This document shows positions 48,185 to 58,457 of a DNA stretch of 64,000 nucleotides, piece after piece. Positions within the stretch are counted from its first letter, which is position 1. Every line of letters begins with the position of its first letter. Origin of the DNA: Panicum virgatum (taxonomy: Eukaryota; Streptophyta; Magnoliopsida; Poales; Poaceae). The translations under genes and the position numbers were made by a program. The DNA lies in NCBI RefSeq assembly GCF_016808335.1, contig NC_053144.1, positions 58,296,195 through 58,360,194 of the forward strand. Direction: 5' to 3'. The notes under the pieces were generated by a model. That model saw only the letters and a list, made by a program, of their open reading frames with translations. It was not told the origin of the DNA and searched no databases.

Positions 48185-48629
48185 ATACCCATGATACGCC
48201 GATGATGTTGAAGAAATAAAGCAAAAAAAAAAGTTTTGTTACGATCATACAAACAAGCGTACTCTTACAGAGAGAAGTGCTCCCATCCCATGAGGGGGAG
48301 GCGATGAAGTTACGTGTGGCGGTATGAGCTGACTTTGCTAGTGGGTAGCAGCTGTGTGTTTTATCACTACTAGAAGGTCATCGCCAATTTTGCGCTATTG
48401 CTAGACGAACTGATTTTAGGCGATCGCCGGCTGAATGGACCTCGAACGAACGGTCATGTGCGGATACGCGAGCTCCACCATGCAGTTATGCACTTGACTA
48501 CGTCTACTACTGATGCTCAATCGGCCTGCATGATCACTCGTCTTGCAAATCAAAAGACAGCTAGAGTCGTTGGCAACCTGAAGAACATTGCAAAATTAGC
48601 AAGCTAAACACAGACTAATATAGCTAGTA
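48185..48629. other. Intergenic; possible truncated CACTA end at 48366
   Basis: CACTACTAGAAGG at 48366 resembles a CACTA terminus, but no partner end is seen. An ORF of 69 codons (48398) is unrecognised. Confidence 0.35.
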
Positions 48630-48863
48630 CTCTCTATGTTTCAAATTATAATTCGTTTGACTTTTTTAACTTCAAATTTGACCACCTGTCTTATTTTAAA
48701 AAAATAGTGTAAACATAATCAAATTTAAATCATTCTTTTCAAACTTGTATTGATAAAGCCACAACAAAAGAAGTGATATTTTGCATAAATTTTTTAATAC
48801 AAATATAAGTAGTCAAACTTGAGGTCAAAAAGTCAAAAGACCTGTAATTTGGAATGAAGGGAG
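48630..48863. mobile_element. Stowaway MITE with TA target duplication
   Basis: Left CTCTCTATGTTTCAAATTAT; right, minus strand, CTCCCTTCATTCCAAATTAC. TA on both sides. The interior has the usual Stowaway arms (TTTGACTTTTT / AAAAAGTCAAA). Confidence 0.9.
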
Positions 48864-49930
48864 TAGTATACACGCATGACGCATCAGATCGACGGCCTCA
48901 TTTAGCATGCATGTATACGACTCTACAAGCTGCTCGATCTGTTACTGTGATAGCTAGATTTTCGTGGACAATGCCCGCATGTTAGTGTTGCTATGCGTGG
49001 AACATGCATGCCCCGCACCCATCGCCTCCAGAGAGTCCATACAGGTGTACGCAGAAGCAGACGCACTGAGCACACGCGCAGCAGTAGAGCTAGAGCAGGG
49101 GCTGGAGCTACGCATGCATGACGACCCAATGGGTCGGTCACTCGGAATCGCAGACGACACCAAAAGAAGGCCGCCTAACTCTATCTCCAAAACGTACTTG
49201 GACACAGTTTGGACTGACAGGCAGGCAGGCGGCCGGCCAGCCGGCTGTCTTTTAACGGTTTCCAATCAGGTCTCTCGCATGCCAACCATGAGATGTGAGC
49301 TGGCTAGACGGGACGTCGTCCGAGTCTCTGCCGCGCGGTCATCGTCGTCGGCGAAGTACCCTGTTCCAGCGAATCGCTGAACAGCATCAGTCTCTGCGTG
49401 CGATTAACTAAGCGTGCTGTCTTTCTTTAATCATCGCTTTCCTAGAATTACTACCACCCTGTAATCTTCGTTAGGGTTTCTGCAACCTAGGAGAGAGAGG
49501 AACTAGCTAGTAGGTTTTCCGGCGTGCTGCAACCACCGTGGAATCGCGGCGCATCGATCCAACCAAGTCGTTTGGATGGACTCGCATAATGTCCAAAGGG
49601 AGCCTAGCTAAAATGTCGAGACGAGCTGCTCCCGATCGATTGATCTGCTGGAAACTTAGTCGTGATGGACTGATGGTGTGGTGGTGAGGGAACGGTATCC
49701 CTTGTATTTTTGCTGCGCGGTTCTCTTCTTCGTCGGGAGGGAAGAAGTCGCGTCACGCGTGTGCATTCACACCTGGTGCACTGTCATTTGCTAAACAGTA
49801 TGTGATTTATCGAAAGCGAGAAATTTTTTTGAAAATTGATTGGTTTTCGTTTCACCATGTGCCAAATTTGTATACGCAGGTGTCGCTGTGCATTAAATGA
49901 GCTCAGAAGATTTCCATGGGCTCCATGCCT
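48864..49930. other. Intergenic, no supported gene
   Basis: A 138-codon ORF (48964-49380) has no recognisable domain, no introns and no leader features. I treat it as chance. Confidence 0.5.
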
Positions 49931-49939
49931 AATAGCGTA

Positions 49940-51130
49940 GGGTCTATTGCAATACTGCCCTTGTTTTGAGCTGTAATTGCACATTTGCCCCTATTTTTTT
50001 AACTTTACATGTTTGCCCTTGTTTTTTGAATCTGAAGGTTCCACTTGCCCTTGTTCTGTGAAGGAGAGTTAACGGAGTTAAGTGCAAACTGAAAAGACAA
50101 AAATGCCATCAACATTGTTCCGTGAAGGAGAGGGGGGGGGGGTTTAAATAAAAGAAGGAAAGAGCAGGGGGCATTGGGCAATTTTGCCCTTCTTCCTCCT
50201 CTCTCCCGTGCAACAGAGGAGGAGGGCAGGGCGCCCGGCGGCGGCCCTCGCCGGCGGCCCAGGGCGCGGCGGCGGCCGGGGCTAGAAGGAAATGGATAGG
50301 GGCCACGGCGAATCGACCCCCTCCCTTAATTTGGGTGGAGGCGGCCTGTAGGTGTTTGTGCGATGGCGGCGGGCGGAGGTGAGCGGCGGCGGCCATGGTG
50401 GCGGCGCTGCAAGGTTGGGGACGGGGCTAGCGGCGGCGGACGAGTTTGAGGAGGTGGAGGGGGTTCTACCATTGCCCTCACCTCAGGCGGAGAGGCAGCG
50501 AGGTGGCCTGGCCACGGCAGCGAGCGGCGGCTGGCACTGGCGGGCGTGGCGGCGGCGCTGCGGGGCTGAGCAGGGGCGCTGGCGGCAGTGGGCGAGCTCG
50601 TGGAGGGGCGGAGGTGTGGTGGAGGCGGGCGGAGGTGCGGTGGAGGCCTATTTATAGGCCGGGGCGAGGTGGGAGGAGGGGGCGCGGTAGTGGTGGCCGG
50701 CCGGTGAGCTCGGCCGCATTAATGGCGTGGGGGCGCGGCGGTGGCCTCCGCCTCGCCGAGCGGCGTCGTGCTGGTGGTGGCGAACGGCGCGGCGGAGGCG
50801 GGCAGGGAGCGCGCGCGGCGGCTCGGGCCCGTGCGGCGGAGGCGGGCGGAGACCGGCGTGGCGGCAGGCGGGCGGGGACTCGTGCGTAGGCGAGCCGCTC
50901 GGCGAGGGGAGTAATGTGTTTGGGATAAGGGGTAGTATAGTCTTTTCCTCTTTTTTTTCTTTTTTGTGAAATTTTTTTGGAACAATTATTGAGGTCCAGC
51001 TCACGGTGTTGACAAACAGGGGCAAATGGTGGCTTCAATTTTGAAAACCAGGGGCAAACATGCAAAGTTAAAAAAACAAGGACAAACGTGCAATTACATC
51101 TCAAAACAAGGGCAGCTATGCAATTATCCC
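49940..51130. mobile_element. Mutator-like element (Pack-MULE candidate) with 9-bp target duplication
   Basis: AATAGCGTA is duplicated exactly at 49931-49939 and 51131-51139. The element starts GGGTCTATTGCAATACTGCC and, from the right, GGGATAATTGCATAGCTGCC. The inverted ends stay alignable for about 80 bp. A 9-bp duplication with long inverted ends is the Mutator signature. Between them, 50200-50900 is very GC-rich, unlike the AT-rich ends, as in grass Pack-MULEs that have captured host exons. No transposase is visible. A CTATAAATAG box on the minus strand lies at about 50650. The captured sequence is not recognised. Confidence 0.9.
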
Positions 51131-51327
51131 AATAGCGTATGTAGGCCTATGGGCCATAGATCTGCTTTGGGCCCAAGAAAGCCCGAGGCCCGATTTTCTC
51201 CATCTCTTTCATTGTTTTGGGGGCCAGGTTTGTTTTGCTTTGTAACCAAATCAAATAGATTTTGCCATTTCCTTCTCAAAAATAACTTGAATTTTGTTAG
51301 TTACCCCCCTAAAAAAAACTGCGTGAT

Positions 51328-51377
51328 GGTGACAGAAGAAAAGGCTCCTACCGGTGACAGAAGAAAAGGCTCCTACC
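51328..51377. repeat. Perfect tandem duplication of 25 bp
   Basis: Two identical adjacent units beginning GGTGACAGAAGAAAAGG (51328-51352 and 51353-51377). No coding context. Confidence 0.95.
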
Positions 51378-52907
51378 GTATCATACTGATTTTAATTAAA
51401 AGTTCAGACTGAAAATAGTGATAAGGAAAACAAAAGGAGGAAAAGAGGGTAAACCGTAAAATAAATGCATGTATTAAAAAATGAGAGGAAGGAAGAAAGC
51501 CAATAAGTTATCCCCAAGCCACGATTACTTGATGGCGGAAGAAGGACGCAAAATGATACAAGGACCATCCACTGGTATATATGGAATATCCGCTAGGATC
51601 TTCCGTCCATGGCACCTTGTTAGGAACAAAGGGTGTCCGGCAGCATCTACTCTGAAACCGGATAGGCACTCTCTCCCCAATTCCAGAGGGTCTTTTAAAC
51701 TTCTGAATCTTGTGGCACGTAGCTGAAATTGCACTGCAGGTTTTGTGGGACTAAAACCTTGTTCTTAAATTATCAAAAAAAAAAAACGGACGATTTAGGA
51801 GGGGCAAACATTTGGATGGCATTATTAGCAATTCAGGCTATTTTGTTGGTGCTTATGCACCTAACATTTAAATATTTAGTATGAGCTTAGTGTCGGTGCT
51901 ACCTTTTGCCGACCAAGTCCACTTATTCGAACTTGCACGTAATCAAAAGTTCTTCCATTATCTGCAGATTGTTCGATCGGGAAGCTTCCCGGGCATAATA
52001 CAGAACAATTCTTGTTCAGTAAAGCATTAGTTTTGGGGATCATGCGATCAGATATACCTTACTCCTTTTCCCCAATAAATAAAAATTGCATATGAAACTC
52101 TCCTTTGAGAAATTCATGTTGGATAAATATCTAAGGAACATCTAAATATAATTGGATCAAACTGAAATTTTTCTGTAGACATAAAAAAAACTAGAGAGTA
52201 CTATCCGATATCAACAGGTCGTAGCTCACGATTACTTTTTTCCTATTTCAGAAGTCAAGAGCCCAAGAGTTGAAGCCTGTTAGGTGATGTGACAAGCCTT
52301 GTTGCAGAGAAACTTCGATCACTGGATCAGGCAATCAACCGCGACGATCGTTGGTTGATAGAAGTAGAACTATGCCTTTTCAAGGCATAAATTCTTCCTG
52401 GCCAAGTGTTTTCCCCCTGGCGCAAGAACGGAAAAGGGGTGGGCACCATCGTCTGGGCGGTCGCGGCCGAGCGGATGCCGGCATCTTCCCTTTTCCTTCA
52501 GCTGCAAGATACGTTACACAAAGGCAATCGGTGACGTTCGTATGCTTCCCACCGCACAGCTCGTTTCGATGTAGACCTGCCCATTTCTAGGGTTCTTTGC
52601 AAGTCTGTCCTCCTGGAACTTCAGTTTAGCACTTCAAGGATATGTAAATCCGTTTTTGCCTATTCTGAAGTCTGAACTTGTGTGCAGATTGTTCAACGCA
52701 GGTAGAATGGGATTTCACATCTATAAGAGGGTATTTACGTAAGAAGTTTATAAGGATTAAGAATTGCTCCTTGGCTATGCCCATTGCCTTCTTCAACCAC
52801 CAAAGAACATAACAACGCGAAAAACAGGAAAACACTCTTCCTCCCCCTCCTTCTCACCAGCAGTTCAGGAAGCCATCGAACTTGCTTATCTTGATATTAC
52901 TTCTGCC
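51378..52907. other. Intergenic and 5' flank of the PITP gene
   Basis: No recognised gene. A GC-rich patch near 52430-52480 and a pyrimidine-rich stretch just before 52908 fit promoter and leader of the following gene. A leader intron is possible. Confidence 0.45.
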
Positions 52908-54944
52908 ATGGTTCAGATCAAGGAATTGTATCCTCCCTAAATTCTTTTGTTGACAATGCTTTCTGCCCATTTTGTGTTTTCTGTATCGTTTCAAAAAAAA
53001 ATGTTTGTGTTTTCTTATGAATATGGGTACACCTTAACTTCAATCTTGTGCAAAGTCGGATCGTCATGCCTATGTCCATGGAAGAGGTATGATGCCAAAA
53101 GAAGCAGAAAAATGAAGCTTCGGCATTCCTGCGTTGAATTATGAACTGACCGAGCTCGATTCTTGTGTTACAGTATGAAATAGGCCTCAGCTACACCATC
53201 ATGAAGATGGAGCAGGAAAACACAAACAGCAAGGAGGGTGTAGAAGTACTGCAGCAGGTCCCATTTGAGGATGAGAAGCTTGGCAAGGGCCAACTCACCT
53301 CAAAAGTCTATCATCTGCAGAGGTTTGTATTTATTTTAATTTTATCATCTACTTCTACTTGTTACTCTAGGTATACTCGGTGACATTCGTATGTCAGGGT
53401 ACATTCGTATGTTAGGGTTAGCAAAGTTTTTTTATTCACAAACATGATTTTTAAGGCTTTATTTATAGATTTATGAATTACTTATTTTATGTACTACTCT
53501 TAAGTTTCTATGAACATTGTAAGATTGCCTTCCTTGGCAGGCATAACTGAATAGCCAGATGTCTGGAAAAAAGCTAGGATCATAATTTTGGCCTGTTCAA
53601 CATAGCTTCTTGTTCAACAGTTACAACTAAAATATGTGCAGCAAAATTCCATCCTGGATGAAGGGCTTTGCTCCTGCCACTGCTCTCACGGTGCACGAGG
53701 ATTCTTGGTGTGCGTTTCCAAAGAGCAGAACAGGTTAGCAATGGTCAGTTTAAAGCAAAGCAATGTAATGTTCAGTCCATGAGAATGTACGCTAAACTTG
53801 TTCTACTGTGCTTTGATGTATGCTGTGAACTCCATCATCTCTGACGCTCGCTAGTGATCAAGGTATTCGGAAGTGTTCCTCAAACCTTTGACATTACATT
53901 GATAGCTGAATACTTCAGAACTAACTTGGTTGTCTTCATCATTTGTCGCCAGTGCCCACTTTTCAGCAAATGCTCATTGACCATCGACACCATAAGCAGA
54001 CCCGACAACGGTTGTTCCGAAAATGTTAGTACACTGAAATCATTCATAATAATGCTTCAAAATCAGTCTTTCAGACAAAGTAAGAATACCAGGATATACT
54101 AATAAGAGAGCACTACTATACATCAGGCGCATAATCTGAACAGCGAGCAGTTAGCTGCAAGAGAAGTTGAGATCATCGACATAGCATCTATATCCCGAGA
54201 TTACTGGAGCAAGGTGATCAGTGCTCCAAATGTCGACCTGACAGCCTTCAAGTCTCAAAGAACAGAGCGAGGCCCTCTTCAGAAGGGATGGATGGTATGC
54301 CCTTATACAGACTTTTCCTCAACTAGTATGTTCAGAAGCTAGTGGTGCCATCGACAAGAGACAAATCAGAAATCACATTATGCATGATGTTTGCTGCAGG
54401 ATTCATGTCGTCCAGTCATGACCACATACAAGCTGGTGACCATGGATGCCCCAATCTGGGGCTTCGGCGAACGGCTCGAAGACTGCATCATTGCGGTACG
54501 CTCTGAATGTGCATAAGTTCAGAGCCTTTTTACTTCTTCTGGATTCAGAAGTCCAGAGCTAATAATGCAGCGTGCTTCGTCCATGCAGGGAGAGAGGGCG
54601 CTGTTCTTGGCGTGCCACCGGCTGTGCTTCGCGTGGATCGACGAGTGGTACGGCATGACCGTGGAGCAGATACGGGAGATGGAGCGGCAGACGGACATGC
54701 TGCTGAAGAAGGTCGGTGTCTCTAGGACCTTGTTCCTCCGTTTGTCTCCCACACATCTAATGTTGCTCGAGCGGAGCTTCTGAACATTGCCGGACTCTCA
54801 CTGAATAACTTGTGATTTACGTGAAGTCGCTGATGCGCTGCTGCATTGCAGACGCTGAAAAAGCCTGGGAAGGCCGGGAGCAAGCACGAGGGCAAGAGGA
54901 AGACGCTCAAAGACGAGATCGCGGTGGTGGGGAGCTGCACGTAG
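52908..54944 (+). CDS. Phosphatidylinositol transfer protein, class I (IP_trans/START-like fold)
   Basis: Ten exons, 52908-52927, 53056-53086, 53174-53322, 53642-53733, 53855-53862, 53953-54024, 54127-54294, 54400-54495, 54589-54711 and 54852-54944, add up to 283 residues. The start MVQIKEFRIVMPMSMEEYEI matches the PITP N terminus. Further landmarks are PSWMKGFAPATALTVHE, TVIKCPLFSKCSLTIDT, the long helix WFGFGERLED-like GFGERLEDCI, and ACHRLCFAWIDEWYGMTVEQI. The basic tail (KPGKAGSKHEGKRKTLKDE) is poorly conserved. Such proteins move PI and PC between membranes and feed phosphoinositide synthesis in the cytosol. The length fits the 270-residue animal PITPs. Exon 5 is only 8 nt. Intron 1 carries a tail-only insertion. 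Confidence 0.93.
52971..53015. repeat. Tail-only insertion 11: perfect 12-bp repeats in PITP intron 1
   Basis: TTTGTGTTTTCT at 52971-52982 and 53004-53015. The 21-bp insert is gtatcgtttc plus nine A and tg. Confidence 0.65.
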
Positions 54945-55455
54945 TGCTAGTTCGGGGTGATGGACCATTTGATTCTGGTTCCCGTAGGCCTGATGGCATC
55001 GTCGCCTGAAGAAAGGTAGCAAAAGTCTGCCAGGGGACGGGGACGATTAGGTGTGTGTGGAATCTGGTGTACGCGTGTACATATCCATCCACGATCCACC
55101 GAAGATGCTGTATATATACATTCAGGGCATCATGGTCTGCACAAACCTAAAGTATCGAATGCTTAATTAAATGATTCTTCAGATTCAGAATGCATCCTAG
55201 CTGGGAGAAGAAAGCTGTTCTGTTTGTTTTAGTACGCCAGGAATAGGTTTGTAACTTCGAAAAGAAACAGATTTAACCTCTGAAAGATGTGCTGAACGCA
55301 TCGAATTCGATCCAGAAATCTGCATATGTTGTTCAGTTCAGTCTGAATCAGAATCTCTGAACATAACAATTCAATCGGGGGAATGAGAGGATAGTAGTCG
55401 AGCACCTACAGCCAAGTAGTAAAAGATCCTTTCCCTGCAAAACTACATTCCTGGG
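54945..55455. other. 3' flank of the PITP gene up to the retrotransposon
   Basis: Likely 3' UTR to about 55190. Nothing else recognised before the LTR begins. Confidence 0.5.
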
Positions 55456-55973
55456 TGTTGAAGGCCAAAATTGGCAATAACCGAGACCGACCGGTCTGAC
55501 CGGTTGGGCCGATCGGTCTGACCAGTCTGGGCCTTTAATTCGAGTAGGGTTAGGATTTCATATTAAGAGTCCTATTGTAACCCGATTTTGAAGTGGTACG
55601 TCCTCCCCGGCCTATAAATATGAAGGCTACGGCCGATTGAGAGTTTTCTAACCACAATCGAATCAATATAATTTCTTTTACTCTTTACTCAAATCCTAAT
55701 CTTTTGAAACTCCTTTGCTGTTCTTTGTTCGTCTCTACGGCGTTCAAGGGCGTCTTGAGTGGCTTGCCGACCTCAAGTCAACCCTAGATCTTCGAGCTCC
55801 GACGGGGTCCCTCCCGAGCTTGAGGTTCTAGGTTTTCGCGAGTTTCTGCGTCCAACCGGTCTAACCGGTTGAAGGAACCGGTCTGACCGGTCCTGTCTGA
55901 AGCCCACTGGTGAAGATCATTTGTGATCCGCGCGTTCTAGCGCACCGGTGTGTTGACCAGATTAGCGTCAACA
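55456..55973 (+). repeat. 5' LTR (518 bp) of a gag-bearing LTR retrotransposon
   Basis: Begins TGTTGA and ends TCAACA, the inverted TG...CA ends of an LTR. A TATA box (TATAAATA, 55613-55620) lies in a promoter-like position. Seven bases after the LTR comes TGGCGACTCCGC (from 55981), a TGG-starting candidate primer-binding site. GACCGGTC-type repeats lie near both ends of the LTR. Confidence 0.88.
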
Positions 55974-56030
55974 TACTTTTTGGCGACTCCGCTAGGGAAC
56001 AAGAAGAAGAAACAATCTACATCAGTTTCA

Positions 56031-58376
56031 ATGGCCGGTGAGAACGGAGATGCGTCCAAGGTAGATCCGTCGAATGCTATCAACGTCACATATGAAGATC
56101 TATCTGAGGAGCAGCGCCAAAAGTTCGAAGCTGACTTGAAGCAGCAAAACGAGGAGATCAAGGCGAGGATGCTAGCATGCTATGGGAAGACTCGGCAAGG
56201 CATGATCCAGAAGGAGACGTTCGTCATGCCGTCGATCCCAGCTACTACACCACCACCGCCTGCTCCTACGGTCACCAATGTAAGTTCTTCCCATCCAGAT
56301 CTATACAGCATGCAATTGACTGAGCTTGGGAAGAAGATCAACGATGCGCAACTATCCGCGCAAAACACTTTGATTGACATATCTGAGCGTATGGATAGAT
56401 TGGAGAAGAGTAAGTCCGTGGATACTACATATTCTACTAAAGATCTTACCCCTAGTTCGGCAGCTCCTGCATCTACAGTTAATGTGGGATTTGGGATGCC
56501 ACCGAATTATTTCGCTGGGCAGTCACCACCGCCAGGCACCGTTCGGCCATCCGCGGCCGAACCGGTCAGACCGGTCGCATCGACCGGTCAGACCGCTGCC
56601 TCGGCGGCCGGTGCCGTCAGACCGGTCCCTCAGACCGGTCAGACCGGTGCCATGGTGCTGGCCTCGGCGTCCACTCCCGCACTTGCGCCAATTCGGAGTT
56701 CGGCTGCTCTTGGCCGAACAGATGAATTGGAGGGTTTCGTGCCGCCGTATACCACCAAATCTTACGGCGAACCTCCTTTTCCACCCGCTATGCCACAAGA
56801 TGTTTGGGATGATTTGACAAAAAATAATCCCCATCATGCTACACAGACGATGAGTACTACTGAATCAGCAACCAATCGTCTAGCAACAAATGCCCAAACA
56901 TCTAGTAGCGGGAACTATGAAGCTGATTTTGCTAGGATGAGAGCGGATTTAAATACTTTACTTGCTACTAAACTTAGTCAGTTGGGTATAAATCCTAATA
57001 GAAATCGTTTGTATCAAAGACCGTACCCCGATGCTTATGATTTGGTTCCTTATCCCACGGGGTGGCGCGTTCCCGATTTTATTAAATTTAGCGGGAACGA
57101 TAATCGGTCAACTTGGGAGCACATAAATCAATATGTTGCTCAATTGGGTGAAGCTAGTTCTAGTAACTCTTTGCGGGTGCGCTTATTTTCTTTATCGTTA
57201 ACTGGAACTGCTTTTTCTTGGTTCTCTGCTTTACCCCCAAATTCGGTCCGCTCTTGGAACGAATTAGAACAAAAATTTCATGATCACTTTTATAGTGGGG
57301 ATAATGAAGCGAAATTGACAGATTTGACATCGGTTAAACAAACTAGAGATGAATCGGTATTCGATTACTTCAAGAGGTTTAAAGAAGTTAAAAACCGATG
57401 CTTCAATTTGTCAATTTCTGATAAGGATTTGGTAGATGTTGCTCTTAATGGTTTGCATTCATATTTGAAAGAAAAGCTCGAAGGATTTGATTACTTTAAT
57501 TTTAATGCTTTGCAACTTCGGGCAATGAACCTAGAGTATAAAATTAAAAATCCCAAGGATGCATATAAGCCTCATCAGTCTAATACTCATGTTGTTGAAT
57601 ATGATTCCGATTCTTCGGCCGATGAGGATAATGAGGTTTACACCGCCAAATTTGTTTGTCCATCATCGGCCAAACCGACTTCTTGTGCATCACTTAAGCC
57701 GACTCAAAAGGGTCGAAAAGAAGAGATGGAATTTACATTTGATGTTTCCAAATGTGATCGCATTTTTGATGAACTGTTGCATTTGGGGCATATTAAGATT
57801 ACTCATGTTATACCGTCGCCTGAGGAGTTAAAGCGGCGAGCTTATTGTAAATTTTATAATTCTCATTCTCATGTGACTAACGATTGTAATGTATTCCGTC
57901 GCCAGGTTCAATCGGCCATGAATGAAGGACGATTGATCTTTCCCGAGATGAAAGTTGACAAGACACCATTCCCTGTTCGCACCAACACACATACTATTGA
58001 TCTGAGCAATGTAAAGGCGCTGATTCGGCCGAAGCAAGCCAAAGGAGCACAAGGCAAGAATGTGGTGATTGGTGAAACGCGGCCGAAGAATGTTAATGAC
58101 AAGATTCTGGCCAGGGAAGTGGTTCTGGAAAAGGCTCCTGATGGCAAGGAGTTAATAAAAATTACTGTCAAAGCTCAAGTGCCCGGGAGGCAAGAGGGTT
58201 CCTCCGCTGCGGCAAGTCGGCCTGCTGTCCAGGACCGACCGATCAGACCGGTCAGCCCCAGGGCCGACCAAAGACTTTCAAGCCCAAGCGCCCGGAAGTG
58301 GGTACTTGGAAGCGGAATGAGCCAAAGGTTCAGGGGAAGATTGCTATTCAGAAACCAACCTTTGGTCAACTTCTGA
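56031..58376 (+). CDS. Retrotransposon gag polyprotein (Ty3/gypsy type)
   Basis: The start at 56031 (MAGENGDASK) lies 57 bp after the LTR and gives 781 residues. The N-terminal part is coiled-coil and Pro-rich, with the repeated RPVR/TGQT motif. The gag core holds WEHINQYVAQLGEA, RLFSLSLTGTAFSWFSALPP, WNELEQKFHDHFYSG and FKRFKEVKNRCFNLSISDKD. A degenerate zinc-knuckle region reads YCKFYNSHSHVTNDCNVFRR. From about 58250 the frame leaves the family reading frame, where RPKTFKPKRPEVGTWKRNEP lies one frame over, so the last ~40 residues are probably a frameshift product. It forms the particle shell of the element and is not a host gene. Confidence 0.85.
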   Translation: MAGENGDASKVDPSNAINVTYEDLSEEQRQKFEADLKQQNEEIKARMLACYGKTRQGMIQKETFVMPSIPATTPPPPAPTVTNVSSSHPDLYSMQLTELGKKINDAQLSAQNTLIDISERMDRLEKSKSVDTTYSTKDLTPSSAAPASTVNVGFGMPPNYFAGQSPPPGTVRPSAAEPVRPVASTGQTAASAAGAVRPVPQTGQTGAMVLASASTPALAPIRSSAALGRTDELEGFVPPYTTKSYGEPPFPPAMPQDVWDDLTKNNPHHATQTMSTTESATNRLATNAQTSSSGNYEADFARMRADLNTLLATKLSQLGINPNRNRLYQRPYPDAYDLVPYPTGWRVPDFIKFSGNDNRSTWEHINQYVAQLGEASSSNSLRVRLFSLSLTGTAFSWFSALPPNSVRSWNELEQKFHDHFYSGDNEAKLTDLTSVKQTRDESVFDYFKRFKEVKNRCFNLSISDKDLVDVALNGLHSYLKEKLEGFDYFNFNALQLRAMNLEYKIKNPKDAYKPHQSNTHVVEYDSDSSADEDNEVYTAKFVCPSSAKPTSCASLKPTQKGRKEEMEFTFDVSKCDRIFDELLHLGHIKITHVIPSPEELKRRAYCKFYNSHSHVTNDCNVFRRQVQSAMNEGRLIFPEMKVDKTPFPVRTNTHTIDLSNVKALIRPKQAKGAQGKNVVIGETRPKNVNDKILAREVVLEKAPDGKELIKITVKAQVPGRQEGSSAAASRPAVQDRPIRPVSPRADQRLSSPSARKWVLGSGMSQRFRGRLLFRNQPLVNF

Positions 58377-58457
58377 ATAAGTACACAAAGGCCGTTTAAC
58401 AGGATCGGCCATTAAAAAAAGAGAGCTTGGTGACCCCCGCGTCGAGGTGGTTCTCCA

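Noticed and set aside
48964..49380. 138-codon plus-strand ORF
   Set aside because: No domain, no splice or promoter context, and the sequence around it is repeat-rich; probably chance.
50348..50970. GC-rich ORFs inside the Mutator-like element as genes
   Set aside because: Frames are open on both strands because of composition; no recognised protein, though a captured fragment remains possible.
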